Shown piece after piece: positions 15,721 to 22,732 of a DNA stretch of 24,542 bases. The position numbers and the translations under genes were made by a program. The notes beneath the pieces are model-generated. The model did not search any database and was not told where the DNA came from. It was given only the letters and a program-made list of their open reading frames with translations. Where the stretch lies: positions 1 through 24,542 of the forward strand of contig DAOTXW010000076.1 in NCBI GenBank assembly GCA_034435035.1, read 5' to 3'. Origin of the DNA: JAHEME01 sp034435035. GTDB lineage: Bacteria; Chloroflexota; Anaerolineae; Aggregatilineales; UBA3940. Position 1 is the first letter of the stretch. Each line of letters begins with the position of its first letter.

Positions 15721-16221
15721 TCAGGTGCCGCTGAAATAGATATGCAGCACCAGCTGACCCAGGCGCACCTGGTCGCCGCTGCGCAGCACGCGGGGTTGAT
15801 GCGGCGCCAGCTGCTGCTCGTTGAGGAATGTGCCATTGGTGCTGCCGAGATCAACAATGAAGATCATCTCATCGCCCTGGCGCAGGGCCGCGTGGGTGCG
15901 CGAGACGCCCTTCTCCAGCGCGCCATAAGGCGTCAGGTTAAGGCTGTAGGCATCATCCACCCTGCCCAGCACGAAATCGCCGCTGGTAGGCCGCACAAAG
16001 ATCGGTTCCTGCGTATCGCGAACATGAATGATGACCTGGTGGCTGGGTTCAAAGGTCGAGGTGCCCCAGCCAGACTTGATAGCCTGCTTCTGAAAGCCCT
16101 CGGGCAGCTTCTGGATCATGGTGGCTTCGACGGTATCCTCATCCCACAAGCGGCGTCCACAGCCACCGCATTTCATGGCATCATCAGGGTTTTCATGCTG
16201 GCATTCAGGGCACGTCCTCAT
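15721..16221 (-). CDS. Zinc-ribbon plus FHA domain protein
   Basis: 166 residues. An N-terminal zinc ribbon has two CxxC pairs (Cys 4, 7, 18, 21; RTCPECQHENPDD...CGGCGRRL). After a ~50-residue linker comes an FHA domain at about 75-160 with all binding positions: FVLGR (Arg 87), GVSRTHA (Ser 107, His 110) and DLGSTNGTFLN (Asn 129). FHA domains bind phosphothreonine peptides, so this is probably an adaptor read by a Ser/Thr kinase; no kinase lies in the window. Start: two adjacent ATGs (16224, 16221) follow AGGAG; the second has better spacing (7 bases). A longer frame to 16278 would start inside the predicted promoter and is rejected. First gene of the operon with thpR and the Mut7-C nuclease. 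Confidence 0.9.
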   Translation of the reverse strand: MRTCPECQHENPDDAMKCGGCGRRLWDEDTVEATMIQKLPEGFQKQAIKSGWGTSTFEPSHQVIIHVRDTQEPIFVRPTSGDFVLGRVDDAYSLNLTPYGALEKGVSRTHAALRQGDEMIFIVDLGSTNGTFLNEQQLAPHQPRVLRSGDQVRLGQLVLHIYFSGT

Positions 16222-16273
16222 CATCAGGCTCCTGCAGACCGATGGCCGGTCGCCGCTTCCAGGCGCTGCCCCC

Positions 16274-16303
16274 ATCATACCTGACAGTCAGCGCCGGGCG
16301 CAA
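16274..16303 (-). promoter_or_regulatory. Promoter of the FHA-thpR-Mut7-C operon
   Basis: On the minus strand TTGCGC (16303-16298), 18-bp spacer, TATGAT (16279-16274). Expected start of transcription near 16267, about 45 bases before the FHA start. The -35 abuts the tail of the csp terminator, as would be needed for a separately controlled operon. Confidence 0.5.
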
Positions 16304-16334
16304 GAAACACAGAGGCCCCGCGCGGCGGGGCCTC
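16304..16334 (-). terminator. Intrinsic terminator of the cold shock gene
   Basis: A perfect 10-bp stem with 3-base loop, GAGGCCCCGC (16312-16321) against GCGGGGCCTC (16325-16334). On the minus strand it is followed by TGTGTTTCTTG. It lies 22 bp past the csp stop. Strong stem with a moderate U-tract. Confidence 0.85.
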
Positions 16335-16356
16335 CCTGGCTCAGTTCAATGACGGC

Positions 16357-16569
16357 CTACAGCTTGGTGACGTTGACGGCCTTGGGGCCCTTATCGCCCA
16401 TCTCGACGGCGAACTCGATGCGATCGCCTTCTTCGAGGTTGCGGAAGCCAGCGGCCTGGATCGCGCTGTAGTGCACGAAGACGTCCTTGCTGCCGTTGTC
16501 CGGGGTGGCAAAGCCGTAGCCCTTCTCGGTGTTGAACCACTTGACAGTGCCGGTGATGCGTTCAGACAT
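16357..16569 (-). CDS. csp: Cold shock domain protein
   Basis: 70 residues, a single OB-fold nucleic-acid chaperone that melts RNA secondary structure. Both RNA-binding motifs are complete: RNP1 KGYGFAT at 16-22 and RNP2 VFVHYSAI at 30-37, after the typical start TGTVKWFN. The chosen ATG at 16569 (MSERITG) lies 10 bases from AGGAG. An upstream in-frame ATG at 16578 almost touches the Shine-Dalgarno and is less likely. The gene is monocistronic with its own promoter at 16706-16734, a leader of about 130 bases and a strong terminator, the usual arrangement for csp genes whose leaders control translation at low temperature. Whether this paralogue is cold-inducible cannot be told from sequence. 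Confidence 0.97.
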   Translation of the reverse strand: MSERITGTVKWFNTEKGYGFATPDNGSKDVFVHYSAIQAAGFRNLEEGDRIEFAVEMGDKGPKAVNVTKL

Positions 16570-16705
16570 GGGGGTCATTCTCCTTAACCCGTGAACCAGG
16601 AAATACAGTGTAGATGGGTCAAGACCCCCTTCAAGAACTGCCAGCCGACTTCACAGCGGGGTGAGTCTTTTCCAGAAGTCCTACGACCTGCGCTCTACAT
16701 TTCCC

Positions 16706-16734
16706 ACTATAGCGCAAATGCCCCGGGGGCGCAA
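16706..16734 (-). promoter_or_regulatory. Promoter of csp with long leader
   Basis: On the minus strand TTGCGC (16734-16729), 17-bp spacer, TATAGT (16711-16706). Transcription from about 16699 gives a ~130-base leader. That leader holds a GGGT-CUUG-ACCC hairpin (16616-16627) about 45 bases before the start codon. Confidence 0.6.
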
Positions 16735-16779
16735 GATGCTGAGGACAGAATCGCTTTAATACAATTTTGACAATCTGTA

Positions 16780-16788
16780 TGATATAAT
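16780..16788 (+). promoter_or_regulatory. Extended -10 promoter for the Uma2 gene, 5'-terminal hairpin
   Basis: TGATATAAT is a perfect extended -10 in an AT-rich stretch (about 16750-16790) that stands out from the GC-rich surroundings. The expected start near 16795 places the inverted repeat GTGGGA/TCCCAC (16796-16801, 16808-16813) at the very 5' end of the mRNA, ending just before the ribosome binding site GAGGA. Confidence 0.65.
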
Positions 16789-16823
16789 CTGGTGCGTGGG
16801 AACAGCATCCCACCAGAGGAACA

Positions 16824-17495
16824 ATGAAGGCTGCAGACGCCCTGCTCGACCAGTTAGAGCAGCCACAGGAACTGATCCCGCCGCCGCAAAACGCGCAGAT
16901 GAGCTTCTACGAGCTCATTGAAGCGGCCGAGCCGCCGGCAGAGGTAGTTCCGCGCCCCCGACGTCCCCGGCGCCAGGCGCCGCCCGCGCCTGTCTCGGGC
17001 CGCCACCAGGATGTCCGCCTCTACCTGACGGTGCTGCTGAAGACCTACGTGGAGATGATCGACGCAGGGCTGGTGCGCGATGCGCCCTACCGCATCCTGG
17101 CGCCCGATGGCAGCGTCCTGCAGCCGGATATTGTCTTTATCTCCCACCTTAACTTCGATCGCGTGCATGAGACCTATATGGAAGGCCCGCCCGATATCGC
17201 GGTCGAGGTGTTGACGCCGGAGAGCACCGCCACGGATCGCGGGGAAAAGTTCGTGGCCTATGAGACGCTGGGCGTGCGCGAGACCTGGCTGATCGACCCG
17301 GTGCGGGAGATGGTCAACTTCTATCACCTCACCCCGCAGGGGCTGTACAGCGAGTTCCGCCCTGACATGGCCGGGCGGATGAACTCCCGGGTGCTGCGCG
17401 GCTTCACGCTGGATGTCGATCGGCTGTGGAAACGCGTCCTGCCGACCACCGTCGAGATCGTGGCGATGGCCACCACCATGGCAGGGCAGCGCTAG
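16824..17495 (+). CDS. Uma2 family (DUF820) predicted restriction-endonuclease-fold protein
   Basis: 223 residues. The Uma2 family signature is clear from about residue 57: PVSGRHQDVRLYL, then LQPDIVFIS with the first acidic residue, PDIAVEVLTPEST with the second, DRGEKFVAYETLGVRETWLIDP, and the C-terminal FTLDVDRLW. These make up a PD-(D/E)XK-like nuclease core. Biological roles of Uma2 proteins are essentially unknown, although they are very numerous in Chloroflexota and Cyanobacteria. The N-terminus is slightly longer than usual and has a Pro/Arg-rich linker at about 37-58 (PAEVVPRPRRPRRQAPPAP). The ATG has GAGGA a few bases upstream. It is a single-gene unit with its own promoter, divergent from csp. 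Confidence 0.9.
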   Translation: MKAADALLDQLEQPQELIPPPQNAQMSFYELIEAAEPPAEVVPRPRRPRRQAPPAPVSGRHQDVRLYLTVLLKTYVEMIDAGLVRDAPYRILAPDGSVLQPDIVFISHLNFDRVHETYMEGPPDIAVEVLTPESTATDRGEKFVAYETLGVRETWLIDPVREMVNFYHLTPQGLYSEFRPDMAGRMNSRVLRGFTLDVDRLWKRVLPTTVEIVAMATTMAGQR

Positions 17496-17531
17496 CCCAC
17501 CTGCGCTGAACCCGATCCACGCAACAGCCAG

Positions 17532-17567
17532 TTGCATCTGCCTGAAAGGGATGCTATAGTGCCTTTC
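17532..17567 (+). promoter_or_regulatory. Promoter of the LysM lipoprotein gene with inverted repeat over the -10
   Basis: TTGCAT (17532-17537), 17-bp spacer, TGCTATAGT with -10 TATAGT at 17555-17560. The 6-bp inverted repeat GAAAGG (17544-17549) / CCTTTC (17562-17567) brackets the -10, a place where a dimeric repressor would block RNA polymerase. The operator reading is inference. Confidence 0.55.
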
Positions 17568-17623
17568 GGGCTGATTGTGACTGGCGTTGATTCTGCCTGT
17601 CTGCTATACGCTGGGAGGCGTTC

Positions 17624-18322
17624 ATGAGAGAGTTGCTGAGCCGCATTCCGGGCCGCGCTGCTGCCGCCATGCCGGCAGCCCTGCTGGCCGCCCTGCTGAT
17701 CGGGGCAGCCATCTCCGGCTGCACGCTGTCGGGGGCCGAACCCGCCCCGCTGACGCCGGTTGCGGCGGTGACCCTGCCGGCCACCCAGGAGCCCACTGAA
17801 CAACTCCCACCGACCCCGACTGAAGCCGGACCGATCGATGTCTTTGGCACCCAGACGGCGCAGGCTCCCACGCCCGCGCCGTCCGAAGAACCCCCCGCAG
17901 AACCTACCGGGGAGCCGTCGATAGCCACCCCGACGCCGCAGGTGCCGGGCACTCAGGAGCCAGCGGAAGGCGGCAGCGCGGACTGCCCCGCCACCCACAC
18001 AGTGCAGCAGGGCGAAAACCTGTTCCGCATCGCGCTGAAGTACGGCCTGACCACTGAGGAACTGGCCGCAGCCAACGGCATCGCCAATCCGGCCAGCATC
18101 GTAGTTGGCACCGTACTGCGCATCCCCGGCTGCGGGGCAGCGGAGGAGGCCAGCCCGGGCGAAGCCGCCGCAGCCGGCACGCATACGGTCCAGGCGGGCG
18201 AGAATCTGTACCGGATCGCCCTGAAGTATGGTCTCTCGTGGCAGGAACTGGCCGAGTTCAACGGGATCACCAACCCCAATACACTGGTTGTGGGGCAGGT
18301 GCTGCGTATTCCCGGCAATTAA
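17624..18322 (+). CDS. Lipoprotein with two LysM domains
   Basis: 232 residues. A basic start and hydrophobic signal run into the lipobox ISGC (Cys 33), so the protein should be lipid-anchored on the outer face of the membrane. Residues ~40-118 are a Pro/Thr/Glu-rich linker of low complexity. Two LysM repeats follow at about 124-169 and 186-231, almost identical to each other: HTVQ-x-GENL-x-RIALKYGL, then NGI-x-NP and VLRIPG. LysM binds the N-acetylglucosamine backbone of peptidoglycan or chitin-like polymers. No catalytic domain is attached, so this is probably a cell-wall tether or binding module. Cys 121 and Cys 170 flank the first LysM and could form a disulfide. GGGAGG lies five bases before the ATG. 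A strong hairpin follows the stop. Confidence 0.93.
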   Translation: MRELLSRIPGRAAAAMPAALLAALLIGAAISGCTLSGAEPAPLTPVAAVTLPATQEPTEQLPPTPTEAGPIDVFGTQTAQAPTPAPSEEPPAEPTGEPSIATPTPQVPGTQEPAEGGSADCPATHTVQQGENLFRIALKYGLTTEELAAANGIANPASIVVGTVLRIPGCGAAEEASPGEAAAAGTHTVQAGENLYRIALKYGLSWQELAEFNGITNPNTLVVGQVLRIPGN

Positions 18323-18348
18323 GGGCAGAGGCAGGCAGATACATCACC

Positions 18349-18385
18349 GCGGGGCTACTGGCGGGCAGGCCAGTAGCCCCGCTTT
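18349..18385 (+). terminator. Strong hairpin between LysM and Nudix genes
   Basis: A perfect 13-bp stem, GCGGGGCTACTGG (18349-18361) with CCAGTAGCCCCGC (18370-18382), 8-base loop, followed by only TTT. The stem is of terminator strength but the U-run is short. No promoter for the Nudix gene is evident after it, so it may act as a partial terminator. Confidence 0.75.
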
Positions 18386-18413
18386 CATCGATAACGACTC
18401 AGGAAGGGTGATC

Positions 18414-18956
18414 ATGTCTGGAGAGCGCATCCTGCATAGCGAGCCTATCTACAGGGGTCGGGTGGTCAATCTGCGGGTGGACACGATCGCCGCGGATGAC
18501 AACCGGACCTACCAGCGCGAGATCATCGTGCACCCCGGGGCGGTGGCGCTGGTCCCGGTGGACGATCAGGGGCAGGTCGTGCTGGTGTGGCAGTACCGCG
18601 CCGGCTCCGGGCAGGAGATGCTGGAGCTGCCCGCCGGCGGGCTGGAAGCAGGTGAGCCCCCTGAGCAGTGCGCCCGGCGTGAATTGCAGGAAGAGGCAGG
18701 TCTGTATCCCGACGAGCTGATCGAACTGGGCAGCTTCTACGTCGCCCCCTCATACACCACCGAGCGGATCACCATCTACCTGGCGCGATCACTGCGACCG
18801 TCCACGCTGGAGGGCGATATCGACGAGCGGATCACCGCGGTGCGGATGCCCTTCCGGCAGGCGCTGGAGATGGCGCTGACCAACCAGATCCTCGACAGCA
18901 AGACCGTCATCGGGCTGGTGTGGGCTGCGCGGCGGGTGCTGGACCAGGGCCGCTGA
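18414..18956 (+). CDS. nudF: Nudix hydrolase, ADP-ribose pyrophosphatase type
   Basis: 180 residues. The Nudix box GX5EX7REUXEEXGU is complete at residues 75-97 (from GGLEAGEP to RRELQEEAGL), and the preceding VWQYRAGSGQEMLELPAGGLE is typical of the NudF/ADP-ribose pyrophosphatase subfamily, as is SFYVAPSYTTERI after the box. It would hydrolyse ADP-ribose to AMP and ribose-5-phosphate in the cytosol, with Mg2+ held by the box glutamates. The start at 18414 has GGAAGG at a normal distance. An open frame further upstream runs back through the LysM gene in another phase and is not used. It lies 91 bp after the LysM gene behind a strong hairpin. Confidence 0.93.
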   Translation: MSGERILHSEPIYRGRVVNLRVDTIAADDNRTYQREIIVHPGAVALVPVDDQGQVVLVWQYRAGSGQEMLELPAGGLEAGEPPEQCARRELQEEAGLYPDELIELGSFYVAPSYTTERITIYLARSLRPSTLEGDIDERITAVRMPFRQALEMALTNQILDSKTVIGLVWAARRVLDQGR

Positions 18957-18989
18957 CCGGCCTGCAGCCGCCGCGATCAAACCTTTCCC

Positions 18990-19018
18990 TTTCCACATTC
19001 TGACTCACCTCTTATAAT
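18990..19018 (+). promoter_or_regulatory. Promoter positioned for a leaderless transcript
   Basis: TATAAT at 19013-19018, with a weak -35 (TTTCCA, 18990-18995) at 17 bp. Seven bases separate the -10 from the ATG at 19026, so transcription should start at or next to the A of the start codon. Confidence 0.65.
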
Positions 19019-19025
19019 CGACACT

Positions 19026-19514
19026 ATGCCTGTCCCACTGCTCGCCCTGATGTACTGGGCCCACCTGCTCGCCACAGTGATCTGGCTGGGCGGTCTGGCG
19101 ATGCTCGTGCTGATCGCATGGCCCGGCGCCGCCGGGGATGCCTCCACGCTGGGGATGCTGGAGCGCCGCTTCCGGCCCTGGGCCAACCTGAGCCTGATCG
19201 TCCTGCTGGTGACCGGCCTGATCCAGATGGGCGGCGATGCGCACTATCAGGGCTTTCTGGTGATCCGCGACGTGTGGTCGCTGGGGCTTCTCGGCAAGCA
19301 CCTTGTGATCGGCGCGATGATCATCATCGCCGCGGCGCTGCAGTGGGGGGTGTACCCGGCGCTGGAGCGCGCCCGGCTCGCAGCCAGCCGGGGCAGCGCA
19401 GCCGATCAGGCTGCTGAAGCTGCCCTGCAAGCACACCTGCGCCGCCTGTCTGCCCTGAATCTCGCGCTGGGTGCGGCTGTCCTGCTGCTGACGGCCCTCA
19501 TCACAGCCCTGTGA
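19026..19514 (+). CDS. CopD-like four-helix membrane protein
   Basis: 162 residues with four hydrophobic helices at about 5-32, 52-70, 84-108 and 140-161. YWAHLLATVIWLGGL (His 13) and LLGKHLVIGAMI (His 92) fit the CopD / cytochrome-b561-like small membrane family, where paired histidines in helices bind haem or metal. The function in this organism is not known. There is no Shine-Dalgarno upstream of the ATG; the -10 box ends seven bases before it, implying a leaderless mRNA. The stop is 13 bp before the next gene, so both may share the promoter. Family assignment is moderate, since short four-helix proteins look alike. Confidence 0.75.
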   Translation: MPVPLLALMYWAHLLATVIWLGGLAMLVLIAWPGAAGDASTLGMLERRFRPWANLSLIVLLVTGLIQMGGDAHYQGFLVIRDVWSLGLLGKHLVIGAMIIIAAALQWGVYPALERARLAASRGSAADQAAEAALQAHLRRLSALNLALGAAVLLLTALITAL

Positions 19515-19527
19515 TCTCAGATCCCGG

Positions 19528-21579
19528 ATGAACCTCGCCGCGCCCTCCTCCACCCGCCAGCCCCGCTGGTTCTTCGCCGCCGCGGTGTCACTGCTGCTGC
19601 TGGCTGCCTTCTTTCGTCTGTGGCAGCTGGGAAGTGTCCCACCCGGCATGCGGGCCGAAGAGCTGGTCAATGCCCAGCTCTCCGACGAGATGCGGCGCGG
19701 CAACGTGTCGGTGATCTATGAGGAGGCGCACCCGGCCCGCGAGGGGCTTTACTTCGCCCTGCTGGCGACCTCGACGGCGATCACCGGGCGCGGGCTGATC
19801 CTGTGGCGGCTGCCGTCGGTCTGGATCGCGATGCTTTCGCTGGCGCTGACGGTCAGCCTGATCCGGCGCTGGTTCAATGTGCGGGTGGCGCTGCTGGTGC
19901 TGGGTCTGATGGCGGTTTCGTTCTGGCCGGTGTGGATCGGGCGCGTGGTCATGCACGTGACCCTGATGCCGCTGGTGACGACAGCTGCGCTGTACGCGCT
20001 GACCCGGGCGTACCTCTCGCGGCAGGGCGCAGATTCCGGCCTGTGGTTCACAGTGGGCGGGATCGCGCTGGGGATCGCCCAGTATGTGCATGTCACAGCC
20101 TGGACTCTGCCCGCCCTGCTGGTGGCGTTTGCCGGCTACCGGGCGCTGGTGAGCCAGGCGGATCGCCGCCGCCACTGGGGCAACCTGATCTACGCGCTGG
20201 GGCTGCTGGCGGCGCTGTCTCTGCCGCTGCTGATCTTCCTGCTGAACAACCCGGGCGCGCGCGAGCCGGTGCCGATCTCCCAGCAGCCCGGCCTGATCGC
20301 GGAGATGCCGGAGCGGCTGGCTTCATCGGTGGCAGCGCTGGCCCTGCGCGGCGACATGTCGCCCAACCACAACGTGCCCGGCCGCCCGGTGATGAACCCG
20401 CTGATGGGCGGGCTCCTGGTGATGGGGATCGGCGTAGCGCTGGCCCGCTGGCGGCAGCCTTCCTACGGGCTGACGCTGCTGTGGCTGGTGGTGGGCCTGC
20501 TGCCGACTCTGTTCCTGCCGCGCAAACCCGATTTCGAGTTCATGGTGATGATCCTGCCGGTCATCTTTGTCTTCCCGGCGCTCGCGCTGTATTCCGGCTT
20601 CCGGGCGGCGCGGCGCATCCCGGCGCGGCGCTGGCGGCGGCTGGCGATGGCCGGAGTCTCCACCGGGGTAGCGGCGCTGGTCGCCAGCAGCCTGGCGCAG
20701 ACGTACCGTGACTATTTCATCATCTGGCCGAAGTTGGGCGATGTCCGGCTCAATTACGAGGCTGATCTGGGCGTGCTGGCGCACTATCTGGATACCAGCC
20801 GCGATCCAACGCCGATCGCCATCTGCTCGACCCCGGTGGATCGGTCGCAGAACCGCTTTGCCCTGACCAACGCCGAGCTGCTGGGCTACCTGATGCACCG
20901 GCGTCAGGTGCCGATCCGCTACTTTGACTGCACCCAGAGCCTGGTGCTGGCGGACGGCGGCCGATCTCAGCGCATCATCTTCCCGCGCGGGCATTACTAT
21001 GACTATCTGCCGGGGCCGCTGCTGGCGTGGATGCGCACCGCCCGCGATGAGCAGGTCCCAGGCGTCCGCCCGGATGTGATCCTGCGGCTGGATGTCAGCC
21101 GCGAGCTGGCCGATACCGCCGGCGCGTTCATCACCACCGCTCCGACCGCCTGGCCGCCCGAGTCGGGTGATGTGCGGTTGGCAGCGCTGCCTGTTCCCTT
21201 CACCGCCAATGTGACTTTTCTGGGCTATAGTGTACGGGATGACACGCTGCGCGCTACGGACTGGGTGGAGCTCACTACCTACTGGCGGCTGGATGGCCCA
21301 CCGCCCCCGGACATCACACAGTTCAGCCATCTGCTGGGCAACCCGGTAGTTGTGGTAGCCCAGGATGACGGAATCGGGATCGAGATTGCGACCCTGCACC
21401 CGCGCGACGTATTCCTGCAGTACAGCATGATCCAGACGCCAGGCGGGATGGATGCCGGTCTGTACCCGCTCTCCGTGGGATTGTACGATCCGCTGACCGG
21501 CCAGCGCCTGCAGGCGTATGAAAATAGCGCCCCACGCGCCGACCGCCTGTTCCTGCAACAGATCCAGATCACCGATTGA
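19528..21579 (+). CDS. GT-C-like membrane glycosyltransferase with C-terminal beta-sandwich module
   Basis: 683 residues. The N-terminal ~400 residues carry about ten transmembrane helices. The first extracytoplasmic loop has VPPGMRAEELVNAQL with acidic residues at 44-45, the position of the catalytic Asp/Glu in GT-C (PMT/ArnT-like, GT39/GT83) enzymes. The next loop has EAHPAREGLYFALL, matching the HP-x-hydrophobic motif of this group. Residues ~400-550 form an extracytoplasmic domain. A beta-sandwich follows at about 557-683 (VTFLGYSVRDD, then TTYWRLDGPPPPD and GLYPLSVGLYD) and resembles the modules of the 1063-residue protein at 3298-6489. Probable role: transfer of a sugar from polyprenyl phosphate to an exported acceptor. 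The ribosome site at the ATG is weak, and it follows the CopD-like gene by 13 bp, so coupled translation is likely. Confidence 0.82.
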   Translation: MNLAAPSSTRQPRWFFAAAVSLLLLAAFFRLWQLGSVPPGMRAEELVNAQLSDEMRRGNVSVIYEEAHPAREGLYFALLATSTAITGRGLILWRLPSVWIAMLSLALTVSLIRRWFNVRVALLVLGLMAVSFWPVWIGRVVMHVTLMPLVTTAALYALTRAYLSRQGADSGLWFTVGGIALGIAQYVHVTAWTLPALLVAFAGYRALVSQADRRRHWGNLIYALGLLAALSLPLLIFLLNNPGAREPVPISQQPGLIAEMPERLASSVAALALRGDMSPNHNVPGRPVMNPLMGGLLVMGIGVALARWRQPSYGLTLLWLVVGLLPTLFLPRKPDFEFMVMILPVIFVFPALALYSGFRAARRIPARRWRRLAMAGVSTGVAALVASSLAQTYRDYFIIWPKLGDVRLNYEADLGVLAHYLDTSRDPTPIAICSTPVDRSQNRFALTNAELLGYLMHRRQVPIRYFDCTQSLVLADGGRSQRIIFPRGHYYDYLPGPLLAWMRTARDEQVPGVRPDVILRLDVSRELADTAGAFITTAPTAWPPESGDVRLAALPVPFTANVTFLGYSVRDDTLRATDWVELTTYWRLDGPPPPDITQFSHLLGNPVVVVAQDDGIGIEIATLHPRDVFLQYSMIQTPGGMDAGLYPLSVGLYDPLTGQRLQAYENSAPRADRLFLQQIQITD

Positions 21580-21606
21580 ACGCACCCTCCCGGCGCCGGC
21601 TGTATG

Positions 21607-21635
21607 TGGACAGAAGATAAGGCGCTTGCTAAAAT
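21607..21635 (+). promoter_or_regulatory. Promoter of the epimerase-dehydrogenase-glycosyltransferase operon
   Basis: TGGACA (21607-21612), 17-bp spacer, TGCTAAAAT with -10 TAAAAT at 21630-21635. The start of transcription is expected near 21642, giving an ~80-base leader before the epimerase ATG. Confidence 0.65.
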
Positions 21636-21721
21636 CGGCGGCGCTGTGCATCCCGGGAAGCCGATCGACGTAAAACCGGCGGCATCACATCCAGAGCAAC
21701 GCGCAAAGGGCCCCAATACGC

Positions 21722-22708
21722 ATGACACGAGCATTGATCACAGGCGGTGCCGGCTTCATCGGAAGCCACCTTTCCGAGGCGCTGCTTAACCGGGGGCAGC
21801 AGGTGACCGTGATTGACGACCTGTCTACGGGTCGTTTCGAGAACATCGAGCCGCTTACCCGCAACCCCGATTTCCGCTTCGCGATCGAGACCATCACCAA
21901 TACCACTGTCATGGACCGGCTCGTCAGCGAATGCGACATCATCTACCACCTGGCGGCAGCGGTGGGTGTGTTTGAGATCGTCAGCAAGCCGATTCACACG
22001 ATTGAGACCAATGTTCGCGGCACGGACATCGTGCTGCAGACGGCCCGCCGATACCGCAAGAAGGTGATGATCGCCTCCACGTCGGAGATCTACGGCAAAA
22101 GCAACAAGGCGCCGTTCAACGAGGAAGACGACAGCATCATCGGGGCCACCACCAAGAGCCGCTGGAGCTATGCGTCCAGCAAAGCGCTGGACGAGTTCCT
22201 GGCGCTGGCGTACTACAAGGAAACCGGCCTGCCGGTGGTGATCTTCCGCCTGTTCAACACCGTGGGGCCGCGCCAGCGCGGGCACTATGGCATGGTCATC
22301 CCGCGTTTCGTTCAATGGGCCCTGGCCGGGGAACCGCTGCAGGTCTATGGAGATGGCCACCAGAGCCGCTGCTTCTGCAATGTCAGCGATGTGGTGGCGG
22401 GTGTGACAGCTCTGGCAGAGTGCGAGCCTGCTAATGGAGAGGTCTTCAACATCGGCGCGCAGGACGAGATCAGCATCCTGGAGCTGGCGCATAAGGTCAA
22501 GGAGCGGACCGGCAGCTCCTCGCCGATTGTGACCGTTCCGTATAACGAGGCCTACGAGGCCGGCTTTGAAGATATGCAGCGCCGCGTGCCGGATATCTCG
22601 AAGATCAAGCGGGTGATCGGCTGGGAACCCAGGAAGACCCTCGACCAGACGCTTGACGAGATCATCGCCTACTTTCGTGAGCGCGAAAGCCGCGCCACCC
22701 GAGCCTAG
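21722..22708 (+). CDS. NAD-dependent nucleotide-sugar epimerase/dehydratase (extended SDR)
   Basis: 328 residues of the extended short-chain dehydrogenase family. The NAD-binding GGAGFIG is at 8-14, Asp 32-33 after the second strand selects NAD, and YHLAAAVGV is at 75-83. The catalytic STSEIYG is at 119-125 and YASSK has Tyr 150 and Lys 154. FRLFNTVGPRQRG and VYGDGHQSRCF bind the sugar nucleotide. It is closest in style to UDP-glucuronate decarboxylase / UDP-glucose 4-epimerase-like enzymes; the exact substrate is not decidable here. No clear Shine-Dalgarno precedes the ATG. It begins the operon with the WbpA-like dehydrogenase 24 bp downstream, consistent with production of an activated uronic or N-acetyl sugar for a surface polymer. 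Confidence 0.93.
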   Translation: MTRALITGGAGFIGSHLSEALLNRGQQVTVIDDLSTGRFENIEPLTRNPDFRFAIETITNTTVMDRLVSECDIIYHLAAAVGVFEIVSKPIHTIETNVRGTDIVLQTARRYRKKVMIASTSEIYGKSNKAPFNEEDDSIIGATTKSRWSYASSKALDEFLALAYYKETGLPVVIFRLFNTVGPRQRGHYGMVIPRFVQWALAGEPLQVYGDGHQSRCFCNVSDVVAGVTALAECEPANGEVFNIGAQDEISILELAHKVKERTGSSSPIVTVPYNEAYEAGFEDMQRRVPDISKIKRVIGWEPRKTLDQTLDEIIAYFRERESRATRA

Positions 22709-22732
22709 TCGCTCCCCAGGTAAGAGGACACT

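Noticed and set aside
16767..16772. TTGACA upstream of the Uma2 TATAAT
   Set aside because: Only 10 bp separate it from the -10, too short to work as its -35; the extended -10 explains the promoter better.
20323..21651. 442-codon - strand open frame opposite the GT-C-like gene
   Set aside because: Arg/Gln-rich antisense shadow.
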